Source of the DNA: Myxococcales bacterium
GTDB lineage: Bacteria; Myxococcota_A; Polyangia; Haliangiales; Haliangiaceae
DNA length: 64,000 bases
Direction of reading: 5' to 3'
NCBI GenBank assembly: GCA_028287135.1
Contig: JAQBQE010000036.1
Coordinates: 21,243-85,242, forward strand
Part shown: piece after piece, positions 46,764-55,708 of the stretch
How positions within the stretch are numbered: the stretch's first letter is position 1
Layout: every line of letters starts with the position of its first letter
The notes under the pieces: generated by a model
What the model was told of the DNA's origin: nothing
What the model saw: only the letters and a program-made list of their open reading frames with translations
Database searches by the model: none
Position numbers and translations under genes: made by a program

Positions 46764-47906
46764 ATGGCCAAGACTCTTCGGGTGCCGGCAATCGAGGTTC
46801 GACAAGGCAAGCGTACGCTCTATACGCTGGCCATTGACGGCAAGTGCGTCCACGAGATCGCGACGGTATCGCGGATCAAGCGCACTCAAGACGGAACGCT
46901 CGGCGGGTATCAGCGTCCCGAGGTGCTGTCTCACATCGATGAGATCCGCAACTACCTCGAGAGCGACTCGCCGATGATCCCGAATGCGGTCGTCATCGCA
47001 TTCGACTCGCGCGTTACGTTCGTGGCCGTGAAGGGCCCCCAGACGACGTACTCGCGCATCGGCGAACTCGTCATCCCGATTGATCCGACGTGGGCGCCCG
47101 AGGATCGTCCCGGCTTCATCGTTGACGGGCAGCAGCGCCTGGCTGCGGTACGCGAAGCGCAGATCGACTCATTTCCGATCTGCGTCAGCGCCTTCATCAC
47201 CGATGACCTCACCCAGCAAACTGAGCAGTTCATCCTCGTCAATTCCACTAAACCCCTTCCCAAGGGGCTCATCTACGAACTGCTGCCAGGAACAGAAACT
47301 CAGTTACCCAGCCTGCTAGCGCGACGTCGCGTGCCCGCAGCGCTCCTCTCTCGTCTCAACCGTGACGAGAATTCTCCCCTCTACCAACTCATTCAGACTG
47401 CCACGAACCCCGACGGGATGATCAAGGACAACTCGATCCTCAAGATGCTGGAGAGCAGCTTGAGCGATGGCGTCCTCTATCGGATTCGTCACGGCATGGG
47501 CGACGATCTCGAGTACGAGCCGATGCTCGGAGTTTTGTTCGCGTTCTGGAGCGCTGTGCAGGAGGTCTTTGCCGCGGAATGGGGGCTACCTCCGAAGAGG
47601 TGTCGGCTTCTCCACGGCGCCGGTGTTGCGTGCCTTGGGCTAATGATGGATGCGATCGCCGAACGCTATCGCTCGAAGGGCCTGCCGACGAAGGCTCAGT
47701 TTGCTCGCGACCTCGCCGCAGTAGCCCCTGTGTGTCGTTGGTCTGAAGGCTACTGGGACTTCGGCCCGGGCCAGCAGCACAAGTGGAACGAAATCCAGAA
47801 CACCTCGAGCAGCATCAAGCTGTTGAGCCACTACCTCCTCGTTCAGTATAAGGGATTGGTCTGGAACAAGAGTTCCGCGAACGGTCGCCAGCTAAACCTT
47901 GCGTAG
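46764..47906 (+). CDS. DGQHR-domain protein 2 (DpdB/DndB-like)
   Basis: The 380-residue protein has DGQQR at 121-125 (GFIVDGQQRLAAVREAQ), FILVNSTKPLPKGLIYELLP and FAFWSAVQEVFAAEWGLPPK. It parallels DGQHR protein 1 along its whole length. GGGAGA precedes the ATG at 46764, 2 bp after dpdA. Two such proteins flanking one DpdA suggest a heteromeric or site-choosing partner complex (inference). Confidence 0.82.
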   Translation: MAKTLRVPAIEVRQGKRTLYTLAIDGKCVHEIATVSRIKRTQDGTLGGYQRPEVLSHIDEIRNYLESDSPMIPNAVVIAFDSRVTFVAVKGPQTTYSRIGELVIPIDPTWAPEDRPGFIVDGQQRLAAVREAQIDSFPICVSAFITDDLTQQTEQFILVNSTKPLPKGLIYELLPGTETQLPSLLARRRVPAALLSRLNRDENSPLYQLIQTATNPDGMIKDNSILKMLESSLSDGVLYRIRHGMGDDLEYEPMLGVLFAFWSAVQEVFAAEWGLPPKRCRLLHGAGVACLGLMMDAIAERYRSKGLPTKAQFARDLAAVAPVCRWSEGYWDFGPGQQHKWNEIQNTSSSIKLLSHYLLVQYKGLVWNKSSANGRQLNLA

Positions 47907-48163
47907 AGTCGGGTGTCAGAGAACGAACGATGATGGTCTCGTCGTGATCGGTGCGCGCCATGGCACCCTCGGGCGACCAGACTCCCAGACCCGGACGGTG
48001 ATATCGGACAAGTGGGTCGGGCTCTAGCGACTCGCGGCGCGCGAAGATCCTCCTCGGACTCCACATGCTTTGCGAAGTGCATGCGACGATCGTAAGCCAA
48101 GTGGACAAACTCGCGTCCCTCTGGACGCGGAACCTGTCAACGAGTTTGAGACACCGGCACGCA

Positions 48164-48806
48164 TTAGTTTAGTGAGCTGATCTCGATCGGGTCAGACGAG
48201 TCCAGTTGATCGGCAGATGGTTCCGGCTGATCGGCGGTGGGCTTGTTGATCCAGACCGCGGTCGGCAGTGGTGGCGCGTGCGGGACGCCGTGCACGAAGC
48301 GCTCGGGCCGAGCGGCGTGAGCTGCGGCGAGGACGAGTTCGCGGTCCTCACGGCGCTGCTCCGAGGGCGAGACAGGTCTCGTCGACGCCGTCGATCTCCG
48401 AGCTGTCCTCGACGATCTGCATCATGGCTTCGTCTCGCTCTCGGTCTCGAGCGGGATCCCGAACAGCTCCGATACTTTTTTTGGAGCTCACACAGGCGCT
48501 CGTAGCGGTCACCTCGCGCTTCTGCCCGGCGGAGGCTGCGCTCGGGCTCGGCGATCTTCGTGTCGCGAGGATCCGCCGCCACCGCCACCGGTCCGCGCTT
48601 CCGCGGCGTCTTGCCGAACTGGCCAGCGTCACGCTGCTTGCGCCAGCTCGGCAGGTACGGGGAGTACAGCCCCTCACGCCGCAGTAGCGCGCTCACCCCA
48701 CCGGTCTCTGGGCGGCGGCATCGGGCTCGCGCAGGATCCTGATCTTTTCGGCCGTCGTGAATCGGCGCCTGCGCGCCTTCGACGAGACCTCGGTCGGCTT
48801 CACCAT
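48164..48806 (-). mobile_element. IS3-type transposase remnant (frameshifted, internally deleted)
   Basis: Fragments of an IS3-like transposase occur in several frames. OrfA starts at 48806 (VKPTEVSSKARRRRFTTAEK, then IRILREPDAAA) and runs into a stop after a shift. It resumes as SALLRREGLYSPYLPSWRKQ and later ELQKK. An A7 run (CAAAAAAAG near 48470-48480) allows a switch to QKKVSELFGIPLETE. Then an OrfB C terminus appears (RPERFVHGVPHAPPLPTAVW, INKPTADQPEPS) ending at TAA 48164. The catalytic DDE core is missing. Confidence 0.75.
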
Positions 48807-48929
48807 CAGATTTATCGTCGTGCATACCTCGACCACCCTCGACACTGATCTTTGGGGAGGCCGGTGTCTCAGCTACGTTGGCAGAGAGGGCGTTGCTCTT
48901 GCTCGCTAAGCTCGTCTCGAGGGACGCGT

Positions 48930-49844
48930 TCATAGACAATCGTAGCAAACGACGTCAACATTCCATGGAACGAGCCACGACGCAGCGCCTCGTCGCACAC
49001 TGATCGTGAGTTCGGCGTGTCGTGGAGTGCCACCGCACAGTCGGCATGACCCCTGATGCCAAACCGACGAAGTGAAGGTCAACTGCCGCAGCTGACTATG
49101 GGGAACCCGCGGCGGTACGAGGCTCAATGCACCGGCGATAATGGGTGAGAGCGCCTCGTGCGAGCGGCGATAGCTCATCTTTCCCTGATTGCAAAACCTG
49201 CATACGACTCTGATGTTGTCGAACTCAACAGAGCCGAAGCCTAATCTGGGAATCTTGTGGTCGAGCGTCAGTGTTGTGAAACGAGCCTTGCCAAATCCCA
49301 GCGGCTTTATAGGATCTCCGATCCGATTCGGGTGTGGCGAGTTTGCAAAGACACAACCGACGCGTGCTATTGCGGCCTGACGATCTGCGCCCTCAACATC
49401 CGTGCTCTGGAACCAGTAGCCGCAGAGTTCGCACCGGAGTTCGGCGCCGAGGTTCTGCGTTGCCTGTCTCTCAATGAGGCGCTCAAAAACAGCTACTGGA
49501 ATGCCTGCCTCGTTGCGCCATTCACGGGAGATGCTGTACAGAGAGCGTTTTATATAGGCGCGCAAGCTTGCGCTTTGTGACCCTGTCAGCGCGAGAAGTC
49601 GTTCGTCGATGACACGATCGGCATCACCAATACGCGCGTCCCAGTATTCTGCTAGCAAAAGCAGCGCAGGATCTGAAAGGACGAAAGCCTCCACCGCGCG
49701 CAAACCCATCGACAAGACCCCACGTATGAACGATTTCTCTGTTGGAATGTCCAAGGTTGCGAGGCTGTGTAGCAAGTCATCAAGCTGCGCGTCGTCGACC
49801 GCGTCAAGCGGAATGAATTCGACCAAGCGATCGATAGCCGTCAC
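48930..49844 (-). CDS. HNH endonuclease paired with a DGQHR protein
   Basis: The 304-residue protein has an HNH core: CELCGYWF (Cys138, Cys141), LTLDHKIPR (Asp195-His196), FDNIRVVCRFCNQGK (Asn210, Cys215, Cys218, Asn219). A second Cys pair set near the C terminus (SCRLCGG and VVCYDCL) probably binds another zinc. The N-terminal 130 residues are helical. Its start overlaps the DGQHR stop by 4 bp. With the left-hand PD-(D/E)XK pair this makes a second modification-linked nuclease (inference). Confidence 0.82.
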   Translation of the reverse strand: MTAIDRLVEFIPLDAVDDAQLDDLLHSLATLDIPTEKSFIRGVLSMGLRAVEAFVLSDPALLLLAEYWDARIGDADRVIDERLLALTGSQSASLRAYIKRSLYSISREWRNEAGIPVAVFERLIERQATQNLGAELRCELCGYWFQSTDVEGADRQAAIARVGCVFANSPHPNRIGDPIKPLGFGKARFTTLTLDHKIPRLGFGSVEFDNIRVVCRFCNQGKMSYRRSHEALSPIIAGALSLVPPRVPHSQLRQLTFTSSVWHQGSCRLCGGTPRHAELTISVRRGAASWLVPWNVDVVCYDCL

Positions 49845-51427
49845 TCATCATCCTCCCGAGTGGCATCGAAGATGGATGCCCGCGCGTGATATCGCTGGCC
49901 CTTCTGAGTGAGGTCAAAAGCTCGCTCCAGTTCATTCCAGAGGTCCTCGCGGCCCGCATCGTCGTCGAGGCTCTTCTTCCATGGCTTGGTGAACACTCGC
50001 ACCGGAACACCCTTCTCAAGGAACCACTCGGTGACTTGTGTCTTGAATGCTGCAACGCTGGCGGGAAGTGCTAGTGATTGGACCCGCTTCTTGATGTGTT
50101 CCGCAGCCAGGTCCTCACCGAGTTCTTCCCGAAGGACATCCTCGATGGCTCGAACCTTGCCGATGCGATCGACGGCCTTAGTGACAAATAAGGTTTGAAG
50201 AGTCCGCAGACCCACAGCCTTTGTCAGGTTGGTCTGCTCATCGGAGGTCCAGAGCGGCTTCTTCTTCAACTGCGCTGCTTGGTCGTTGTAGAACTCACCA
50301 ATGCACTCCCAAAACGCGAACCAGTAGTCGCGCCACTTGCCGCCGGCCCAACTGTCCCATTCCGCACGGTTGGGAAACGTCGGCTGCACGTAGGTCTCAT
50401 AGAATTCGTCGTCGGCGCGCCACCCGCGAGTGCCTCGCGCTCCGCCTTCGATCAAAAGTCTGATGGTCAGATCAGTGATGAATGGCTGGATTCCTGACGG
50501 GGCGTTCCCCTCAAGACGCACCCGCACGAGGTTAAAGAACGGGCTCGACGGGTCACGATTGGCGATGGTCGCCGCGATGCGAGGCTCGACATTGACGTTT
50601 GCTCGCCCCAGTCGATTCCGTAATCCGGCCTGTTCCGTTTGAGAGAGAGAGCTTCCGAAAATGTCTGTGAGGAGAGAAGTCTCGACTCGTTGCGCCTTCT
50701 CGTTGATTACGACGAACTGATAGATTTGTTCCATCCAGCTCGCGTTGGGGATTGCTACCACGGGAAGCGTGATCGGAATTGCCGCATTGGCAGCGCCCCA
50801 CAATCGGTGCTGCCCATCGATAACCAGTGCGGGACGAGAGATGGCTTCCAGCGCCACGTTCAGGCCGCGCAATTCTTCAGGCTCGATCGCGTTGGTGTAC
50901 ACGAACCACTGAGGATCATGAATCATCTGAGTCAATTGGAAGGCGAATTCGAAAACATAGTCATGCGAGGTTGGGGGCAGAGGCTCCTTGGGAGCCGTCT
51001 CGAACTCCTCGTGAATCTTCACCTGGGCTTTGGACAACCGACGCAATACTCGCGGCCGGACGATTTCGGCCAGCTTCGCTAGGTTGGCCACTGGGTTGTC
51101 GGCGAAGTCGATCGCCGGCGCGTGATCAAGGACGAGTTTGTTGCCGACGATAGTCGGCTGATCCTGGATGCCGATGATGATTGCAGTGGGGCCAAGGATG
51201 AAGCGTTCACCCGTCTTCGGCATTCCGGCCGCGTCCCAGAATTCCTTTAACTCGCCCTCGCGAACTTCGGTGAGCCAGCGCTGGTACAGCATCCGAATGC
51301 GCCAGCCCTTACGCGGAATGCCAGCCCACTTGGAAATGTCGGCTGCTGTTGCTGCGAACATCAGGAGTTCGTCGTCCGTTTCCAGTGACCCGAATTGGTT
51401 GAAGCGGATGAAGTCTACTGAGGCCAT
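49841..51427 (-). CDS. DGQHR-domain protein 3
   Basis: The 528-residue protein carries the exact motif LVIDGQHRLWGAANAAIP (DGQHR at 204-208), followed by YQFVVINEKAQRVETSLLTD. The N terminus includes FNQFGSLETDDELLMFA. The C-terminal half is helical (FWECIGEFYNDQAAQLKKKP, ELERAFDLTQKGQ). I use the ATG at 51427 (MASVDF). It is longer than the two DGQHR proteins beside dpdA and closer in arrangement to the left DndB-like gene: both are followed by a nuclease with a 4-bp overlap. Confidence 0.82.
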   Translation of the reverse strand: MASVDFIRFNQFGSLETDDELLMFAATAADISKWAGIPRKGWRIRMLYQRWLTEVREGELKEFWDAAGMPKTGERFILGPTAIIIGIQDQPTIVGNKLVLDHAPAIDFADNPVANLAKLAEIVRPRVLRRLSKAQVKIHEEFETAPKEPLPPTSHDYVFEFAFQLTQMIHDPQWFVYTNAIEPEELRGLNVALEAISRPALVIDGQHRLWGAANAAIPITLPVVAIPNASWMEQIYQFVVINEKAQRVETSLLTDIFGSSLSQTEQAGLRNRLGRANVNVEPRIAATIANRDPSSPFFNLVRVRLEGNAPSGIQPFITDLTIRLLIEGGARGTRGWRADDEFYETYVQPTFPNRAEWDSWAGGKWRDYWFAFWECIGEFYNDQAAQLKKKPLWTSDEQTNLTKAVGLRTLQTLFVTKAVDRIGKVRAIEDVLREELGEDLAAEHIKKRVQSLALPASVAAFKTQVTEWFLEKGVPVRVFTKPWKKSLDDDAGREDLWNELERAFDLTQKGQRYHARASIFDATREDDE

Positions 51428-51969
51428 GCAGCACCGTAACACGCAGCGCGGACGATGCGTTTGCTGCCATGTGCGTCGAGGGGTAGTTGGAGCGTTGGTC
51501 GAGATCGCTAGTGCAGCGCAGGATCCTATTCAGGAACCAACACCACTGGAGTCGTGACCGATGACCTGTACACAATGAACGCGTACGCTGCCGCACTGCG
51601 TTGTCCAACAGCGTAATTGGCGTAGCCAGACCTGGCGCCGCCGATGCTGGTGCGTTTCGGCGAGCACTCGGTGTCGTCAGTCGCGTTCGACCTGTCACCG
51701 CCGCCGCGTGAATCCGCCGTGTGTTTCTCGAGCCTGTTCTCGCGGGCGCCCCATCGCCTTTGCGAGAACGACGCGCCGACGCGATGCGGAACGCGGATCC
51801 ATCGGACCACGCAATAGGTCAACGCTGTTACCAGGGTTCGCCGCGGCGCGGCGGGCTGGTGCAAGTTGCGCCATTGCTTGGCGCGGCGATCATCTGGCCC
51901 GAGCGGCGTCCGTATGATCGCGAGCACAGGAAGCCCAAGTTCAGCGCTAATTTCGGCGTGTAGGATCGC
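51428..51969. other. Intergenic region without convincing gene
   Basis: Both strands have open frames here but none shows clear codon bias or recognisable motifs. The minus strand ends with a weakly protein-like stretch (GGARSGYANYAVGQRSAAAY) near 51526-51610, possibly a gene fragment. Confidence 0.35.
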
Positions 51970-52383
51970 ATGATGAGCAGAGGGTTTCTGATCGGAATCG
52001 GTTTCGTTGTGTTCGTGGTTGTCGGCTTGCCGCTCCTCGGGATGCGGTGCAAGCGAGTGCAGGACGAGCAAATCGCAGCGGACCGGCGAAAGGCCATCAA
52101 GGAACGTGATGCCCAAGTTTCGAATCCGGCGCCACCTGCTCGCGGCGGCTTCGAAATCAGGTCTTCTGGCGGTGCGGTGGTGAAGCACTTCTGGTCCGCG
52201 ACGGCGTGCTGGGAGGAGTGGGATGGCTCGTACTCGCTGATGTGGGAGGCCCAGACAGAGAAAGCGATCACGACTGAGAACCAGAAGGGTTGCTGGTCTG
52301 GCAACAAGCGCGCTCCGAGAACGGCACCTGCTTCGGAGTCCTTGCCCAAGTACAGGAAGCGACGCGAGCGCGAAGCACAATGA
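51970..52383 (+). CDS. Small membrane-anchored hypothetical protein
   Basis: About 137 residues. An N-terminal transmembrane helix (FLIGIGFVVFVVVGLPLLG) is followed by a charged, partly basic tail (CKRVQDEQIAADRRKAIKER) and a Trp-rich patch (FWSATACWEEWDGSYSLMWE). TAGGAT lies directly upstream of the ATG. The reverse strand is also open but lacks motifs. No family recognised. Confidence 0.55.
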   Translation: MMSRGFLIGIGFVVFVVVGLPLLGMRCKRVQDEQIAADRRKAIKERDAQVSNPAPPARGGFEIRSSGGAVVKHFWSATACWEEWDGSYSLMWEAQTEKAITTENQKGCWSGNKRAPRTAPASESLPKYRKRREREAQ

Positions 52384-52498
52384 TCGGCGTCCTGCCGTTC
52401 GTCCACCGTGGATTTGACTTGCAGTCTTTTTCGAAAGAGCGACCTTATCGGTCGCATCTGCCACCAGAGCCCCGCTAGGAATAGCTCGGTGCCAGCGG

Positions 52499-55400
52499 TC
52501 ATCCGAGCTCGACCGAGACAACGATGCCCAGCACCGGCAGGTGGATCCACATCGACACGACCGGGATTCCCATCGCAGCGGTGATCACGCGCGCGTACGT
52601 CGCGAGTTGGCCGGAGTACTTCGGCAACCGGGCCAGCGCGTCATCGAGCGATCCTGGAAACGTCTTGTGATCGACGAGGACGAAGCCGGCGGCCGTGCGG
52701 GCCACGAGATCCGCCGTCCCACCGACTAGCGTGCCGTCGGCTGTTCGCTTCCCGACCGGCCACTCACGATGCAGCCGCGTCGCGCCTAGATCGGCGGTTA
52801 ACCAGGTCCACAGACGGGTCGCCGCCGTCGCAACCTCGCTGGGGTCGAGATGATCAGCGACGCCGTAGCTGCGAAGCAGCGCGGTCGCGCGAGCGGTCCG
52901 GTCGGTGGCCGGATGCTCGGCACGATCCACCGCAAAGAACGCGTGCATCGCATCGCCGAGCAGGCCCATCTCCGGCGCTCCGCGGAGCGTCAGCCGCGGA
53001 CCGAGGGTGACGTGCGTGCCGAGGGTGCATGGCACGCCCTCGACCGTCGACGGCAACAGGCGGGCAGGGGGATACGTGCGCGGCGGACGGCCGATCGCGA
53101 GCTCGCCTGGCGTCGATGTCTGCTCGAGGCCCACGACGCCCGCCTTTGCCTGCACGCGGATCGGCGCGGCGTGACCGCCCCACGTCACCGCCACATCGCC
53201 GCCCGGCTGCGCGGGTGGTTCCGCGATCAGGCCAGGGACCAACCGTGAGATCGTTCCGACCAGACCCTTGAGCAACTTCCCCTCCGCAGCCGCGAAGATC
53301 AGCCGATCGCGCGCGCGGGTCCATCCGACATAGAGCAGCCGCAACGCCTCGCGCTCGGCGCGCTCCTTCACCCGCTTCAGCTCGTCGCTGCCGGCGTACG
53401 CCGTCATCACCGGGCCGAGCTGGTTGGACTTCGTATACGGATTGGGCCAGTAGCGCAGCCAGCGCCCGGCGAGCGGGGCGGCGAGATCGAACCCGGCCGC
53501 GTCGCTCTCGACGTGCATCCCGAACGCGCGCGGTTCGCGCAGCGTCTCGAGCCCATAGAGGACCGTCACCGGCCACTCGCGACCCTTGGCGGCGTGCCAC
53601 GTCGATACCGTGACCGCGGCGGCCCCGGCGAGCAGCGCCTGGTCATCGGTGCGCGACGACCGCCAGCCCCAGACCTCGACCATCGTGTCGAAGTGGGCGA
53701 GCAGGCCGACGAGGCTCGGGGGCTCGCGACGCGAGGTCGCCTGGTGAACGTACGCGATCGCGTGCGCGCGGAGGGCGTCGAGGTTGGCGTGGCGCTGGGC
53801 GGTGTTGCCCCAGCCGGCACACAGCTCTCGCAAGCCCGCCGCATCGATGATGGCTGCGACCACCGCGGCCGGATCGAGATCGGGTGCGGCGTCGCGTGCA
53901 GCGACGATCGCTCGCACGATCGGATCGCCGGCAAACGCCTCGTGCCCGGGCGCGGCGAGCGCACGCGCCACGAAGCCGTCCATGTCCGTGGCGTAGCTGA
54001 CGAGCCGCGCGATCTGGGCGGCGGCGAGCGCATCGCGGCCATCGATCCACAGCCGCAGTCCCGCGGCGACCACGTGGCCTTCGGCCGTGTCGAACAGCTC
54101 GAGCCGCGGCACGACCGCCGCAATATCGAGGGCGGCGAGTGCGTCCGCGATCAGCTGGCACTGCTCGTTGGTTCGGCACAGCACGGCGACGTCCGCCGCA
54201 GTCGCATCACGTGCCTTCCCGGTCCGGCGATCGCGAACCTTGGTTGCCGTCTGCAGCAGGTCCCGCACGCCGGTCGCGGCGGCGGCCGCGAGCACGTCCT
54301 TGTTCTCGCGATCGGGGAACGTCAGCGGCCAGTACTCGAGGATCGGCCCGAGGCCCGCGGGCTCGTCCTTGAGGAACGGCGCGAGCCGCGTGCGATCCTC
54401 GGGGATGCCGTGCTCGACGAACGCGCGGGCGAACAGGTCACTGGTCAGCTCGACGAGCGCCGGCCGGCTTCGATACGAGGTCGACAGGGTCTCGCGCTCC
54501 CCGGCGTGGCCGAGCGCGCGGACCGCCGAACTGACGAGGTCAGGATCGGTGGTGGTCGAGGTCAGCGACTCGATCATCGCGTCCATCAGCGCCGGATCGG
54601 TGCCGCGGAACCCGTAGATCGCCTGCTTCTGGTCGCCGACCCACACCGATTCGCGCGCGAGCGACGCGAGCTCGAGGAAGATCGCGAGCTGGAGCGGGCT
54701 CGTGTCCTGGAACTCGTCGATCAGCACGAGGTCGAGCTGCCCGGTCAGGGCCTCGCGGATATCGGGGCGACGCAGGAGCTGGAGGGCCAGCGCTTCCTGA
54801 TCGACAAAGTCGATGACGCCTCGCTCGCGCTTGTGGTCCTGGTAGGCGGCTAGCCCGTCCGCGGCGACCTGGAACAGCAGCTCGATCAGCCGATGCATCT
54901 CGGTGCGGAGGCCTGGATGCTCGAGATGCCGGGCGGCGACCGCTTGCACGGGGGCGGCGTGCGCGAGCGATGCCTTGGTCCCCTTGGCCTTCGTCAACAT
55001 CGCCCAGTCGCCCCAGCGCAGGCGGTGACGAAGTAGATCGCGCCTGGCATCCTGGAGCTCGTCGACGTAGGTGGCGGTGCCCTTGGTGGTGTCGACGCTG
55101 AGATCGATCGCAGACAGCGCCGTGTCGATCGCCGCTACCAGCGCCTGGTCGATCTGGTCCGCGGTCTCGGCCGCGACCGGGCCGAGGCAGGCGTCGAGGC
55201 TCGTCATCGAGCGGGTGGCACACGCGCGCAGGCCGTGCGCATCGAGGGCGTTCGAGCGAGCGGCCTCGATCAGGCGCCGGACTTCCTGGTGCCAGTTGAA
55301 ATCGTCGTAGAACCGCTTCGAGAACCGGAACAGCTCGTCCGAGATCTCTGACGACACCACGCCCGCCAGCGCGCGCTTCTGTTCGAGCTCCGCCGACGCC

Positions 55401-55708
55401 TCGTCGAGGACCCGCAGCGACGGCGAGAGTCCGAGCTCGAAGGCAAAGTCGGTCACCAGCGAGCCGCACACCGCATTGACGGTCCCGATCCTCGCCGCCA
55501 GCAGCTGGTGGGCCTCGCGGCCACGGCCGCTCGCGAGCAGCCGACCACGTGCACGTTCGATCAGCTCGGCAGCGGCGTGGCGCGTGAAGGTCGTCGCGAC
55601 GATCGCCTCGGGGCGGACCCCGCCGGAGCCGATCGCTTGATCGAGGACCTCGGACAGCCGCGTGGTCTTTCCGGATCCCGCACTGGCGGTGATGATCTTG
55701 ATGCTCAC
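52499..55708 (-). CDS. addA: UvrD/AddA-like helicase-nuclease
   Basis: The 1069-residue protein starts at GTG overlapping the upstream AddB-like stop by 4 bp. It has UvrD-type motifs: Walker A (IITASAGSGKTTRLSEVL), TTFTRHAAAELIERA, motif II LVLIDEFQDTSPLQLAIFLE, VGDQKQAIYGFRG, STWHAAKGREWPVTVLYGLE and LLYVGWTRARDRL. The C-terminal nuclease domain shows GGTADLVA and FVLVDHKTFPG, a PD-(D/E)XK (RecB-type) core. It would process double-strand ends for recombination together with the AddB-like partner. In this defence-rich neighbourhood an anti-phage role is also possible. Confidence 0.85.
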   Translation of the reverse strand: MSIKIITASAGSGKTTRLSEVLDQAIGSGGVRPEAIVATTFTRHAAAELIERARGRLLASGRGREAHQLLAARIGTVNAVCGSLVTDFAFELGLSPSLRVLDEASAELEQKRALAGVVSSEISDELFRFSKRFYDDFNWHQEVRRLIEAARSNALDAHGLRACATRSMTSLDACLGPVAAETADQIDQALVAAIDTALSAIDLSVDTTKGTATYVDELQDARRDLLRHRLRWGDWAMLTKAKGTKASLAHAAPVQAVAARHLEHPGLRTEMHRLIELLFQVAADGLAAYQDHKRERGVIDFVDQEALALQLLRRPDIREALTGQLDLVLIDEFQDTSPLQLAIFLELASLARESVWVGDQKQAIYGFRGTDPALMDAMIESLTSTTTDPDLVSSAVRALGHAGERETLSTSYRSRPALVELTSDLFARAFVEHGIPEDRTRLAPFLKDEPAGLGPILEYWPLTFPDRENKDVLAAAAATGVRDLLQTATKVRDRRTGKARDATAADVAVLCRTNEQCQLIADALAALDIAAVVPRLELFDTAEGHVVAAGLRLWIDGRDALAAAQIARLVSYATDMDGFVARALAAPGHEAFAGDPIVRAIVAARDAAPDLDPAAVVAAIIDAAGLRELCAGWGNTAQRHANLDALRAHAIAYVHQATSRREPPSLVGLLAHFDTMVEVWGWRSSRTDDQALLAGAAAVTVSTWHAAKGREWPVTVLYGLETLREPRAFGMHVESDAAGFDLAAPLAGRWLRYWPNPYTKSNQLGPVMTAYAGSDELKRVKERAEREALRLLYVGWTRARDRLIFAAAEGKLLKGLVGTISRLVPGLIAEPPAQPGGDVAVTWGGHAAPIRVQAKAGVVGLEQTSTPGELAIGRPPRTYPPARLLPSTVEGVPCTLGTHVTLGPRLTLRGAPEMGLLGDAMHAFFAVDRAEHPATDRTARATALLRSYGVADHLDPSEVATAATRLWTWLTADLGATRLHREWPVGKRTADGTLVGGTADLVARTAAGFVLVDHKTFPGSLDDALARLPKYSGQLATYARVITAAMGIPVVSMWIHLPVLGIVVSVELG

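Noticed and set aside
51526..52521. 331-codon minus-strand frame near the small membrane protein
   Set aside because: No motif or consistent codon bias was seen. The plus-strand frame has a clear transmembrane start.
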